A stretch of 64,000 bases of DNA from Sulfuritalea sp. GTDB lineage: Bacteria; Pseudomonadota; Gammaproteobacteria; Burkholderiales; Rhodocyclaceae. The translations under genes were made by a program, and so were the position numbers. Under the pieces are notes generated by a model. It worked only from the letters and a program-made list of their open reading frames with translations. It searched no databases and was not told the DNA's origin. Where the stretch lies: positions 1 through 64,000 of the forward strand of contig JADJFK010000022.1 in the NCBI GenBank assembly GCA_016708585.1. Direction: 5' to 3'. Below, piece by piece: positions 41,840-51,094 of this stretch (within the stretch, counting starts at the first letter, position 1; each line of letters starts with the position of its first letter).

Positions 41840-44127
41840 TACGCTTTCCTTTCGGTTTTGGCGGTTTTGGCGGGTTTGCGGGCCGCCGGGGCCTTTGCCG
41901 GTGTCTTGTCCTTCCCGGCGGCACCGTACATTTTCTCGATGAACGCCAGGCGCTCCGCGCGTTCGCCGGTCGGTTTGCCCGCGGCTTGCACGGTGCGGCG
42001 GATGGCTTCCAGGGCCTTTGCGCGCCTGGCCGCATCGGCCGGCAGCATCTTCGGAATGGCGGCGAGCGCCGCCTCCTGGTCGAGCAGCAGACTGAAGAAC
42101 TGCTCGCGCAGCGTCTGCTTGAACTCCACCAGCGACATGCCGCTGTTCTCGGCGCGGATTTTCCGCAGCTCGTTGAATGCCCGCTCATCGACACCCTCCC
42201 CGGCCAGACCGATGAATACCAGGCTGCGGATCGTCGCTTCGCGCACGCCGCCCTCGGCGATGCGCGCCTTCAGTTCGGCAATCCGCTTCTGGATGAAGGC
42301 GATGCGTTTCGGATCCGCTTCGGGCCGCTTGCGCGGCTCATCGGAAGCCGGAACGCCGACCAGCGTCTGCAGCAGCGGGGAGCTGTAGGTCGCCAGGAAG
42401 ATCTGCTCCATGGTCTTGTCGCGCATGTCGCGGTAGCCGTCGAGGGCGCCGACGATGGCCTCCGATACCTTCTGCTGCCATCCGAGCAGGGGATTGCCGG
42501 GGGATACCGGCTGGCGCTGCTGGCGAACCTGTTCGGCGAGCTGGGCCACCAGGTGCATCAGCGGGTTGCGGTCGGAGAAAATCTCGAAGGGCAGTTCCGA
42601 CGGATTGAGCTTCTTCATCAGTTCCGCGGTCTGTTCGTTGGTGGTGGCCTGCACCAGGGGCTGGAGCAGCGATCGATACAGGCCGAGATTGATTTCCGAA
42701 ACCCGTTGCGCGGCCGCAAAGCGGCGATCGTTCTCGGGATCGGGCCGGACCACGGCGCGGATGTCATCCATGTTGCGCGGCTCGAAGCGCACGATCCAGT
42801 CCCCGACCACCAGATCCGGATTGGCGACGGCAGCGGATTTCGGCGTCATCACGGCTTCGTAGAGGCCGGGCGGCAGGACGTCGATCAGGTCGATGTTGGA
42901 GGCGAACTCGTTGTGTTCCTTTTTGGCGATGCCGCCCGAGACAAAGATGCCGAGGTGGCCGACGCTTTCGTGGATGGCATAGATGATGGTCTGGCCATTC
43001 GCGCGGATATCGTCGACCTCGCCGTAAAGATCGGCGATCCAGCCCAGCGCCTGTTGCGGCGGCGTGATGTTGTCGCCCCTGGAACAGAAACAGATGATCG
43101 GCGAACGGATGTTGCGCAGGTCGATGGGCTGGCCGTCGCCGGTGACGATTTCACCGGTGGCCAGCTTGTTGCCGATGAACAGCTGATCGACGATCCACTG
43201 GATTTCCTCGGCATTCAGGTTGACGTGGCCGCCCCACCATTTCTCGAATTCGAGGAAGCGTTCGGCGCCCTTGTCGACGTTCGACCAGATGTCGTAGTTC
43301 TTGCTCCACAGCGTGTTGGCCGGGTTGAGGTTCTCGAAGTTCTTGACCAGGTGGCCGCCGTCGAACTTGCCGTTGCCCAGGTCGCTGGTCAGCGCCGTTA
43401 TCCAGCTGCCGCCGGACAGCCCGCCGGTGTAGCGCATCGGGTTCTCGCCTTCGACCCCGGCCCAGTAGGAGAGCGGGGATCCGGGAACGATGATCGGGCC
43501 GAACAGTTCCGGCCGGATTGCGGCCACCAGCAGGACGGCCCAGCCGGCCTGGCAGTTGCCGATGACGCAGGGTTTACCCTCGGCTTGCGGGTGGAGGGCA
43601 ATGACCTTTTCGAGGAACACCGCCTCGGCGTGCATGATGTCCTCGATGGTTTGCCCCGGCATCGGCTCGGGGGTGAAGCCGACGAAGTAGCAGGGATGGC
43701 CGGCGCGCAGCGCCACGCCGAGCTCGCTGTCGGCCTTGAAGCCGCCGATCCCCGGGCCGTGTCCGGCGCGCGGGTCGACCACGACGAAGGGACGCTTCTT
43801 CGCATCGATGCTGACCCCCGCCGGGGGCTTGATGCGCACCAGCAGGTAGTTGGCCGGGCGTTTGAAGGTACGGGCATCGAGTACCAGCTCGGCGTCGAAG
43901 TTCAGCACGTGCGGTACCGCCTTGGCCTTTTGCGCGTAGTACTGCTCGCTGCGCTGGCGCAGCAGATCCCAGAACAGGATGGTGCGCTGCGTGGCGTCGA
44001 CCACGTACTCGCCGACGGGGCCCCAGGCCTGGACGAAGGGATTCATGCCACCGAACATGTCGGGCAGCATCGTGGGCGCCGGCTTGGCCGGGGCCGTGGT
44101 TTTGGCTTTGCTGGTTGTGCTGGACAT
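41839..44127 (-). CDS. DUF3141 family protein, PhaC-like alpha/beta hydrolase fold
   Basis: A 762-residue cytoplasmic protein. An N-terminal helical segment (MNPFVQAWGPVGEYVVDATQRTILFWDLL) resembles poly(3-hydroxyalkanoate) synthases and phasins. The central domain has a hydrolase-fold nucleophile elbow GNCQAGW with Cys, as in PHA synthases, and a late His in HESVGHLGIF. The last ~300 residues are helical and Lys/Ala-rich at the end. DUF3141 proteins are commonly encoded beside phosphotransacetylase and FabI homologues; that arrangement is seen here. The true substrate is unknown to me. I chose the ATG at 44127 (MSSTTSKAKTTAPAKPAP) with GGAGCAC upstream. Confidence 0.85.
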   Translation of the reverse strand: MSSTTSKAKTTAPAKPAPTMLPDMFGGMNPFVQAWGPVGEYVVDATQRTILFWDLLRQRSEQYYAQKAKAVPHVLNFDAELVLDARTFKRPANYLLVRIKPPAGVSIDAKKRPFVVVDPRAGHGPGIGGFKADSELGVALRAGHPCYFVGFTPEPMPGQTIEDIMHAEAVFLEKVIALHPQAEGKPCVIGNCQAGWAVLLVAAIRPELFGPIIVPGSPLSYWAGVEGENPMRYTGGLSGGSWITALTSDLGNGKFDGGHLVKNFENLNPANTLWSKNYDIWSNVDKGAERFLEFEKWWGGHVNLNAEEIQWIVDQLFIGNKLATGEIVTGDGQPIDLRNIRSPIICFCSRGDNITPPQQALGWIADLYGEVDDIRANGQTIIYAIHESVGHLGIFVSGGIAKKEHNEFASNIDLIDVLPPGLYEAVMTPKSAAVANPDLVVGDWIVRFEPRNMDDIRAVVRPDPENDRRFAAAQRVSEINLGLYRSLLQPLVQATTNEQTAELMKKLNPSELPFEIFSDRNPLMHLVAQLAEQVRQQRQPVSPGNPLLGWQQKVSEAIVGALDGYRDMRDKTMEQIFLATYSSPLLQTLVGVPASDEPRKRPEADPKRIAFIQKRIAELKARIAEGGVREATIRSLVFIGLAGEGVDERAFNELRKIRAENSGMSLVEFKQTLREQFFSLLLDQEAALAAIPKMLPADAARRAKALEAIRRTVQAAGKPTGERAERLAFIEKMYGAAGKDKTPAKAPAARKPAKTAKTERKA

Positions 44128-44195
44128 CGTGGTGCTCCTAATGTGCGGATTGCTTGTTGTAGTGAGTAATTGATACCTGCAGCGGCCGCCGCGGA

Positions 44196-45134
44196 CTAGA
44201 CGATCTTCGCCGCATTCGCGCGCCGCGCATTGGCCACCATCACGGCGACGGCGCAGGAAGCCAGGCGCGTCATCACCGAATCGGCGCGACTGGTCAGGAT
44301 GATCGGCACCCGGGCGCCGAGCACGATGCCCGCCGCGTCGGCGCCGGCGAGGAAGGACAGGCTCTTGGCCAGCATGTTGCCGGCTTCGAGGTCGGGCACC
44401 ACCAGGACGTTGGCGCGGCCGGCCACCGGCGAGTCGATCTTCTTGATCGCCACCGATTCCAGGCTGATCGCATTGTCGAGCGCCAGCGGGCCGTCGAGGA
44501 TGGCGCCGGTGATCTGGCCGCGATCGGCCATCTTGCACAGGGCGCCGGCTTCGATCGTAGACGGCACGTCGGTGTTGATGGTCTCCATCGCCGAGAGCAG
44601 CGCGACGCGGACTTCGTCGAACTGCAGGTCGTGGGCGAGGTCGATGGCATTCTGGATGATGTCGACCTTTTCCTTGAGCGTCGGCGCGATATTCACCGCG
44701 GCATCGGTGACAATCAGCGTTTCGCTGTAACTCGGCACGTCCATGACGAAGCAGTGGCTGACGCGGCGTGCGGTGCGCAGTCCGGTGTCGCGGCGGACGA
44801 CGGCACCCATCAGTTCGTCGGTATGCAGGCTGCCCTTCATCAGCGCTTCGGCTTTGCCTTCGCGTATCAGTTCGACGGCCCGTGCGGCGGAGGCATGGCT
44901 GTACTCTGCGTCGACGATCTCCGTGGCGCCGAGGTCGATGCCGAATTTCTTCGCGGTGGCCTCGATCTTGTCTTTCGGGCCGACCAGGATGGGCACGATC
45001 AGACCCATTTTCGCCGCATCCATGGCGCCTGACAGCGAGCTTTCGTCGCAGGGATGGGCGACGGCCACCGTGGTGGGCGGCAGGGTCTTGCAGAAATCGA
45101 TCAGGCGCTGGTACTTGACGTGCGGATTGCTCAT
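44196..45134 (-). CDS. Phosphate acetyl/butyryltransferase family protein
   Basis: A 312-residue PTA_PTB-family enzyme that moves an acyl group between CoA and phosphate. Motifs: TVAVAHPCDESSLSGAMDAAKMG near the start, ALMKGSLHTDELMGAVV, IAPTLKEKVDIIQNAIDLAH and the C-terminal DLEAGNMLAKSLSFLAGADAAGIVLGARVPIILTSRADS typical of the family. It resembles the short Pta/Ptb forms, and an acetate or butyrate kinase, often the partner, is absent from this window. Its start overlaps the stop of the GNAT gene (ATGA). Acyl chain specificity cannot be read off. Confidence 0.9.
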   Translation of the reverse strand: MSNPHVKYQRLIDFCKTLPPTTVAVAHPCDESSLSGAMDAAKMGLIVPILVGPKDKIEATAKKFGIDLGATEIVDAEYSHASAARAVELIREGKAEALMKGSLHTDELMGAVVRRDTGLRTARRVSHCFVMDVPSYSETLIVTDAAVNIAPTLKEKVDIIQNAIDLAHDLQFDEVRVALLSAMETINTDVPSTIEAGALCKMADRGQITGAILDGPLALDNAISLESVAIKKIDSPVAGRANVLVVPDLEAGNMLAKSLSFLAGADAAGIVLGARVPIILTSRADSVMTRLASCAVAVMVANARRANAAKIV

Positions 45135-45670
45135 TGTTGCCGCTCCGGTGAATTGAGATCGAGGCTGATGTGGATGACGCCGTCGGCGCTGCGCGTGGTC
45201 ATCGGCCAGCCGCAGCGCCCGAAGACGCCGAGCATGGCGGTGTTGTGCGGCAGGACTTCGGCAATGAATGAATGTATTCCGGCATCCGTGGCTATTTTCC
45301 CCAGATGTGTCAGCAGGCGGCGGGCGATCCCGAGCCGGTGGTAATCCTCTTCGACGAGAAAGGCAACTTCCGCGACGGCATCCCCGCAGCGCACATAGGT
45401 AGCCGAAGCGATGGCAATTTCACGATCGCCCTCGATAAGGGTGCAGATGAGGATGACGCGGGTGTCGAAATCGGCTTCGCGGAGGCTTTTCAAATCCGCC
45501 GCCGAAATCTCCTTTTTCGGCCCGAAGAAGCGCAGATAGATCGATTCGGGATCAAGCTTGTGAAAGGCCTCGACCAGCAGGTCGCCGTCCTCGGGTCGCG
45601 CCGCACGGATGCAAACCGCAAGGCCGTTGCGCAGGGTTTCACGAACCAGATAATTACGTGCGTCGATCAT
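45131..45670 (-). CDS. GNAT-family N-acetyltransferase
   Basis: A 179-residue acetyltransferase. The acetyl-CoA pyrophosphate loop is VEEDYHRLGIARRLLTHL (near residues 107-124), preceded by the beta-strand DAVAEVAFLV. The start has the RxAxPEDGDLL pattern (CIRAARPEDGDLLVEAFHKLDPESIYLRFFG) seen in the protein-acetyltransferase (Pat/PatZ-like) C-terminal domain. It is the first gene of the GNAT - Pta - DUF3141 - FabI operon, so it might acetylate one of these enzymes; that is inference. Confidence 0.88.
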   Translation of the reverse strand: MIDARNYLVRETLRNGLAVCIRAARPEDGDLLVEAFHKLDPESIYLRFFGPKKEISAADLKSLREADFDTRVILICTLIEGDREIAIASATYVRCGDAVAEVAFLVEEDYHRLGIARRLLTHLGKIATDAGIHSFIAEVLPHNTAMLGVFGRCGWPMTTRSADGVIHISLDLNSPERQQ

Positions 45671-45749
45671 GGATTCGCCCCGTTTCTATGTTGGCATCGA
45701 CAGGACATTCGTCATTCAATCAGTATATTGTTGCAATTGTGCGACGCAA

Positions 45750-45825
45750 CATCGGTTGATGTCAATGCTCGCGAGCCGGGATCAGTAATTGCAGGATGCC
45801 ATCAGTTGATCTCGATGCTGACGAG
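45750..45825 (+). repeat. Imperfect 26-bp direct repeat, period 50
   Basis: 45750-45775 and 45800-45825 share CATCrGTTGAT, then TC and ATGCT and CGAGC, with a few differences. The second copy is the 3' end of the lipoprotein gene (encoding its last residues), so the first copy looks like a partly decayed duplication of that end. Confidence 0.5.
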
Positions 45826-46380
45826 CGCGCCAAGCGCACGGTTCATTTCGGCCAGTGTCGGATAGGCTACGTTCGATGTGAAGGCCCAGCCTCCCGCGCA
45901 GCGCAGCTCGCGCACATTCGGCTGCACGGCGGATTGCAATCGGAAATGCACCTGGTTGAGCCTCAAGGCGTCGTCCAGCGCGGCAAGGATCCATGGGGCA
46001 CTGGCTGCATTGATTTCGTTTGCTGTGACCGTGTTGGCTGTCAACCGGACCGGCTGTGGCTGCGCCCCAAGCTCTTGCCGGCGAATGATTCGCGTCGCGG
46101 CAAACCTCCCGGGGCGCACCTGTTGTTCGCTTTCCAAAACGTCATTGACCTCGAGTTCGCAGAAGGGTTCATAGCGGCGCAGGCGGTCGATGGCGACTAC
46201 CTGACCGTCCTGCAGGGTGACGTGGGCGGTTTCCTTGGGAATCGTAATGGGTTGCCGGACGTCGACCATCGTGCTTGTCGGCAAGTGGAAATAGGAGAAT
46301 GAAACGTCGGTCACGTTGATCGGGGCGCAGCCGGCGAAAAAACTGCCTGACGCCAGTGCGGCGAGAAACCGAAGGTTCAC
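45802..46380 (-). CDS. Putative lipoprotein of unknown function
   Basis: A 192-residue protein from a GTG at 46380. The n-terminal NLRFLAALASGSFFAGCAP has a lipobox FAGC (Cys18). The mature part is about 175 residues, mixed alpha/beta, with Cys pairs (FCELEV; ELRCAGGW) and VTLQDGQVVAIDRLRRYEPFCELEVNDVLE. I do not recognise the family. No ribosome-binding site is obvious before the GTG, and a longer frame from 46533 lacks signal character. It is divergent from the RND operon across a 295-base gap containing a 13-bp inverted repeat. Confidence 0.62.
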   Translation of the reverse strand: MNLRFLAALASGSFFAGCAPINVTDVSFSYFHLPTSTMVDVRQPITIPKETAHVTLQDGQVVAIDRLRRYEPFCELEVNDVLESEQQVRPGRFAATRIIRRQELGAQPQPVRLTANTVTANEINAASAPWILAALDDALRLNQVHFRLQSAVQPNVRELRCAGGWAFTSNVAYPTLAEMNRALGALVSIEIN

Positions 46381-46675
46381 GGGATGGCGACTTAGTTGTC
46401 TGGTTTCAGAGTCGCAACTTCTGCCAGGCGCCGCGTCTTGCAACACAGCGACAGAGGTGAATGAGTCATACGGTTTCAGCGATAGAAGAGTGACAAGGAT
46501 CAGCCCGGCATCCGTCCGATCCATGCTCGGCATTGAGGGGCTTGTTGGAGTATCGCTGAAACCAGGTGTCGCTTCAACGCCGCATTGGCGTCAAATGCAA
46601 CATGGTTCGCGGTAATGACCGGGACCGCCGGGTGTCCATGTAAAATGCAGCGAAATTTCGATAGTGGGAGCGGTC
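46381..46675. other. Divergent intergenic region with 13-bp inverted repeat
   Basis: The 295 bases between the lipoprotein and the RND operon hold no gene. The arms GGTTTCAGCGATA (46472-46484) and TATCGCTGAAACC (46551-46563) are perfect complements 66 bases apart. A third GGTTTCAG occurs at 46401-46408. TAAAAT at 46641-46646 could be a -10 for the pump operon. This arrangement suits looped operator pairs or a long-stem mRNA, but no regulator gene lies nearby. Confidence 0.5.
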
Positions 46676-47896
46676 ATGAAGCAAATCAGCTTGCAGCCTT
46701 CTTTTTTGGGTTCCCGTGTGCGTCCGCAAACCTCGATCGGAGCCGCCTTTCTTGTTTTGATCCTTGCGACTGCATGCGACAGTTCGGCGCCGCCTCCGCC
46801 GACGGCGCCGGTTGTCGAAGTCGTAACGGTCGCACAAAGGGACGTGCCGATCTACATGGAGTGGATCGGTTCGCTCGATGGCAACGTCAATGCCATCATT
46901 CGGCCGCAGGTCACGGGTTACCTGATCAAACAGAACTATCGGGAAGGCGACCTGGTCAAGCAGGGGCAGCCGCTGTTCGAAATCGATCCGCGCACCTTCG
47001 AGGCCTCCGTTCAGGAAGCCAAAGGCGTGCTCGCACAGAATCAGGCCCGCCGCGAAACGACCAGCGCCAACCTGGCACGAATCAAGCCGCTGGCGGCGAA
47101 GAACGCAGTCAGCCAGAAGGACCTCGACGACGCCGTGGGCTCGGACATGGCTGCCAAGGCGGCGGTCGACTCAGCCGAAGCCGCGTTGAAGACTGCACAG
47201 CTCAATCTTGGTTTCACCCGCATAACGTCGCCGATCACCGGCGTTGCAGGAATCGCCAAGGCCCAGATCGGTGACCTTCTCAGTCCCAGCATGTCGACGG
47301 AACTGACAACCGTCTCGGCCATCGATCCGATCAAGGTTTATTTCAACATCAGCGAACGGGAATATCTCAAGTTTGCCGCTACCCATCGTCCCGAGGAGAA
47401 CAAGTCCGCCATACCGATCGAGCTGATACTGGTCGATGGCTCTTCCTATCCGGAGAAGGGGAAGTTCCTTCTGCTCGACCGCCAGGTGGACGCGACGACC
47501 GGCACCTTCAAGGCCGTTGCCCAGTTCCCGAATCCCAAGAAACTGCTGCGCCCCGGGCTGTACGGCAAGATCCGGGTGACGATGTCGGTCAACCAGGGCG
47601 CTCTCCTGGTTCCGCAACGCGCCGTCACCGAAATGCAGGGCAAGTACCTGGTCGCGGTAATCGGTGCCGACAACAAGGTCGATATCCGCCCGGTGACGGT
47701 CGGCGAGCGCATCGGCACCGAGTGGATCATCAGCAACGGCCTCAAGCCGGGCGAAAGCGTCGTCGCCGAGGGAACCCAGAAAGTCAGGCCGGGAAGCACG
47801 GTCAGTCCGAAGCCTTTTGCGCCGGCAGCGCCAGCCGCTGCCGGCGGTCCGGCCAAGCCTGAAGCAAAACCCGCGGCACCGGCAGCCAAGGGATAA
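46676..47896 (+). CDS. RND efflux pump periplasmic adaptor (membrane fusion lipoprotein)
   Basis: A 406-residue adaptor of the AcrA/MexA type. The signal has a lipobox LATAC (Cys near residue 34); the biotinyl-lipoyl half-motifs are GSLDGNVNAIIRPQVTGYLIKQNYREGDLVKQGQPLFEID and ITSPITGVAGIAKAQIGDLL, separated by a hairpin coiled coil. A Pro/Ala tail ends the protein. GTGGGAG lies 6 bases before the ATG at 46676. It is followed 6 bases later by the pump gene, forming a tripartite multidrug or solvent efflux operon. Confidence 0.94.
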   Translation: MKQISLQPSFLGSRVRPQTSIGAAFLVLILATACDSSAPPPPTAPVVEVVTVAQRDVPIYMEWIGSLDGNVNAIIRPQVTGYLIKQNYREGDLVKQGQPLFEIDPRTFEASVQEAKGVLAQNQARRETTSANLARIKPLAAKNAVSQKDLDDAVGSDMAAKAAVDSAEAALKTAQLNLGFTRITSPITGVAGIAKAQIGDLLSPSMSTELTTVSAIDPIKVYFNISEREYLKFAATHRPEENKSAIPIELILVDGSSYPEKGKFLLLDRQVDATTGTFKAVAQFPNPKKLLRPGLYGKIRVTMSVNQGALLVPQRAVTEMQGKYLVAVIGADNKVDIRPVTVGERIGTEWIISNGLKPGESVVAEGTQKVRPGSTVSPKPFAPAAPAAAGGPAKPEAKPAAPAAKG

Positions 47897-47902
47897 GCCG
47901 CC

Positions 47903-50900
47903 ATGTCAAAGTTCTTCATCAACCGACCCATCGTGGCCATGGTCATCTCGATCCTGATGACCATCGTCGGCCTGGTCGCCATGTCCGGGCTGCCCACCGC
48001 CCAGTTCCCGGACATCGTTCCGCCACAGATCACTGTGAAGACCACCTACACCGGCGCCGACGCGCTGACCGTCGAACAGGCGGTGGCCACCCCGATCGAG
48101 CAGCAGATGTCCGGCGTCGACAACATGGACTACATGTACTCGATCAACGCCAACAACGGCGAGACAACCGTTTACGTCAACTTCGCCCTCGGCACCGACG
48201 CCAATACCGACCAGTTGCTCGCCCAGATGCGCCAGGGCCAGGCCGAATCGCAACTGCCTTCGGACGTGCGCAACTACGGCATCACCACGGCCAAGTCGAC
48301 CTCATCGCCGCTGCTCATGTTCGCGCTCTACTCGCCGAACGGCACCTACGACAACATCTTCCTCGCCAATTATTCGCACATCAACATCAACGACCAGATG
48401 ACGCGGGTCAAGGGCATCGCCAGCATCACCGTGTTCGGCGCCGGCCAGTATGCGATGCGGCTGTGGGTCAAGCCCGACCAGTTGGCCAAGCTCAACATAA
48501 CGATCCCGGAGATCATCAACTCGGTCAACGCGCAGAACACGGTCAATCCCGCAGGGACCATCGGGGCCGAACCGGTGCCGCAGGGTCAGGAGTTCACCTA
48601 CGCGGTACGCGCCCAGGGGCGGCTGCAGAGCGAGGAGGACTTCGGTCGCATCGTGTTGCGCGCCAATCCGGATGGCTCGATTGTCCGTGTCAGGGATGTT
48701 GCCCGTATCGAACTTGGCGCCCAGACCTACGGCATGCAGGGTCGGCTCAACGGCAAGCCGGCCGCTCTCGTCGCCCTCTACCTGATGCCGGGCGCCAATG
48801 CCCTGGAAGCGGCCGATGGCGCCAAGAAGCTGATGGAAAAGATCAAGCAGGGCTTCCCGCCCGACCTTGACTATGTCGTCGCCCTCGATACCACGCTGTC
48901 GGTGACCGAGGGCATCAAGGAAATCCAGCACACCCTGGTCGAGGCGCTGGTGCTGGTCATCATCGTCGTCTTCGTCTTCCTGCAGGGCTGGCGGGCGACG
49001 CTGATCCCGCTGCTGGCGGTGCCGGTATCGCTGATCGGCACTTTCATGCTCTTCCCTCTGTTCGGCTTCTCGATCAATACGTTGTCGCTGTTTGGCCTGG
49101 TGCTGGCCATCGGTTTGGTAGTTGACGATGCCATCGTCGTCGTCGAGGCGGTCGAGCACCATATCGAGCATGGCATGACGCCCAAGGAAGCGACGCTCAG
49201 GGCCATGGAAGAGGTCACCGGTCCGGTGATCGCAATCGCCGTGATCCTGGCTGCGGTTTTCGTGCCGACCGCCTTCATTCCCGGCATCACCGGCCAGCTC
49301 TACCAGCAGTTCGCGGTCACCATCGCCATCTCGGTGATCATCTCGGCGTTCAACGCGCTGACGCTGAGCCCGGCGCTTTGCGCCATGCTGCTCAAGCCGA
49401 AGGTGAAGGGCAGCGGCCCGCTGCAGAAGTTCTACGACGGCTTCAACAGGATGTTTGCCAGGGTGACCGGCGGTTACGTCGGTATCTGCCGGATCGCCAT
49501 CCGCCGAAGCCTCATTAGTCTCGTCTTCCTGGCGGCCGTCACCGTGAGCATCGGCTTCTTCGGCAAAGTCGTACCCTCCGGCTTCCTTCCCGATGAAGAC
49601 CAGGGTTACCTCTTTGCCGCGGTCCAGCTCCCCGATGCCGCGTCGCTGCAACGTACCTCGGAAATCGCCCGCCAGGCCGAAGAACTGATCCAGTCGACGC
49701 CGGGCGTCAAGTACGTGACCACCATCGTCGGCTATAGCCTGTTGAGCCAGGTGACGAATACCTACAGCGCCTTCTTCTTCGTCACGCTCGAGGATTGGGC
49801 CAAGCGCAAGAAACCCGAAGAACAATACACTGTGATCAAGGAGGAACTGACGAAGAAGCTTGGCGGCATCAGCAGTGCCATCGCCTTTGCCTTTCCACCA
49901 CCCGCCATCCAGGGGGTCGGTACTTCGGGCGGCGCGACTTTCATTCTTCAGGATCGTGCCGGGAAGGATATTGCCTTCCTTGCCGAAAACACCACAAAGT
50001 TCGTGGAAGCAGCAAGGAAGCGCCCTGAACTCGCCAGCGTGTCGACCACTTTCCGGCCGACCGTGCCGCAACTGTTCATCGAGGTGGACCAGGACAAGGT
50101 GCTCAAGCAGGGTGTCGCCATCAGCGATGTCTACAAGACGCTGCAGAGCTTCCTCGGCAGCGGCTTCATCAACTACTTCAACCGGTTCGGGCGCCAATGG
50201 CAGGTATATGTCCAGGCCGAGGGCGACTACCGGACCAACATCGAGAACATCGGCCAGTTCTATGTGCGCAACGCCAAGGGCGAAGCGGTGCCGCTGTCGG
50301 CGCTGACCTCGATCCGCCACGTTTCCGGTCCGGAATTCACCATGCGCTACAACCTCTACCGCAGCGCGCAGATCAATGCGTCGGCAGCGCCCGGCTACAG
50401 TTCGGCGCAGGTGATGCGGGCGCTCGAGCAGGTCTTTGCCGAGACCATGCCGAATGAAATGGGCTACGATTATTCGGGGATGTCGTTCCAGGAGCAGAAG
50501 GCCCAGCAGGGCATTTCGCCGGCGGTCATCTTCGCTTTCTCGCTGCTCTGCGTGTTCCTGATCCTGGCGGCCCAGTACGAAAGCTGGTCATTGCCCTTCT
50601 CGGTTCTGCTCGGTACCCCGATCGCCGTGGCCGGTGCATTCATCGCACTGCTGCTGCGCGGCCAGGAGTTCAACGTTTATGCGCAGATCGGTCTGGTGAT
50701 GCTGATCGGCCTGGCGGCCAAGAACGCCATCCTGATCGTCGAATTCGCCAAGATGGAGTACGAGAAGGGCGAGTTGTCGCTGGTCGAGGCGACCCTCAGG
50801 GGAGCCCAACTGCGCCTGCGGCCGATCCTGATGACCTCGTTCGCCTTCATCCTCGGCTGTGTGCCGCTGGCCATTGCCAGCGGCGCCGGCGCCATTTCGC

Positions 50901-51094
50901 GCCAGGTCATGGGCGGCGCCGTCATCGGCGGCATGCTGGCGGCCACCTGCATCGCGATCTTCATCATTCCGGTGTCGTATTTCATCGTCGAAAAAATGAC
51001 TGGGAAGGGAAAAACAGGCGATGGCGGACATGGAGATGGCAAAGGCCATGTGTCAGAGACACCGGCCGCGAAGAAAGGGGATGCCCATGCGTAA
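47903..51094 (+). CDS. RND efflux transporter, AcrB/HAE1 family
   Basis: A 1,063-residue inner-membrane proton/drug antiporter. It begins MSKFFINRPIVAMVISILMTIVGLVAM, typical of the HAE1 family, and has two copies of the TM + porter domain architecture. The proton-relay Asp pair is in GLVLAIGLVVDDAIVVVEAVEHH, with the Lys in GLAAKNAILIVEFAK. The full length excludes heavy-metal (CzcA) subtypes lacking the DD pair. Its stop overlaps the outer-membrane channel gene start by 8 bases. Confidence 0.96.
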   Translation: MSKFFINRPIVAMVISILMTIVGLVAMSGLPTAQFPDIVPPQITVKTTYTGADALTVEQAVATPIEQQMSGVDNMDYMYSINANNGETTVYVNFALGTDANTDQLLAQMRQGQAESQLPSDVRNYGITTAKSTSSPLLMFALYSPNGTYDNIFLANYSHININDQMTRVKGIASITVFGAGQYAMRLWVKPDQLAKLNITIPEIINSVNAQNTVNPAGTIGAEPVPQGQEFTYAVRAQGRLQSEEDFGRIVLRANPDGSIVRVRDVARIELGAQTYGMQGRLNGKPAALVALYLMPGANALEAADGAKKLMEKIKQGFPPDLDYVVALDTTLSVTEGIKEIQHTLVEALVLVIIVVFVFLQGWRATLIPLLAVPVSLIGTFMLFPLFGFSINTLSLFGLVLAIGLVVDDAIVVVEAVEHHIEHGMTPKEATLRAMEEVTGPVIAIAVILAAVFVPTAFIPGITGQLYQQFAVTIAISVIISAFNALTLSPALCAMLLKPKVKGSGPLQKFYDGFNRMFARVTGGYVGICRIAIRRSLISLVFLAAVTVSIGFFGKVVPSGFLPDEDQGYLFAAVQLPDAASLQRTSEIARQAEELIQSTPGVKYVTTIVGYSLLSQVTNTYSAFFFVTLEDWAKRKKPEEQYTVIKEELTKKLGGISSAIAFAFPPPAIQGVGTSGGATFILQDRAGKDIAFLAENTTKFVEAARKRPELASVSTTFRPTVPQLFIEVDQDKVLKQGVAISDVYKTLQSFLGSGFINYFNRFGRQWQVYVQAEGDYRTNIENIGQFYVRNAKGEAVPLSALTSIRHVSGPEFTMRYNLYRSAQINASAAPGYSSAQVMRALEQVFAETMPNEMGYDYSGMSFQEQKAQQGISPAVIFAFSLLCVFLILAAQYESWSLPFSVLLGTPIAVAGAFIALLLRGQEFNVYAQIGLVMLIGLAAKNAILIVEFAKMEYEKGELSLVEATLRGAQLRLRPILMTSFAFILGCVPLAIASGAGAISRQVMGGAVIGGMLAATCIAIFIIPVSYFIVEKMTGKGKTGDGGHGDGKGHVSETPAAKKGDAHA

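Noticed and set aside
48302..50320. 672-codon minus-strand frame inside the RND pump gene
   Set aside because: Mirror frame rich in Asp/His/Arg/Glu; the plus strand is a full AcrB-type protein.
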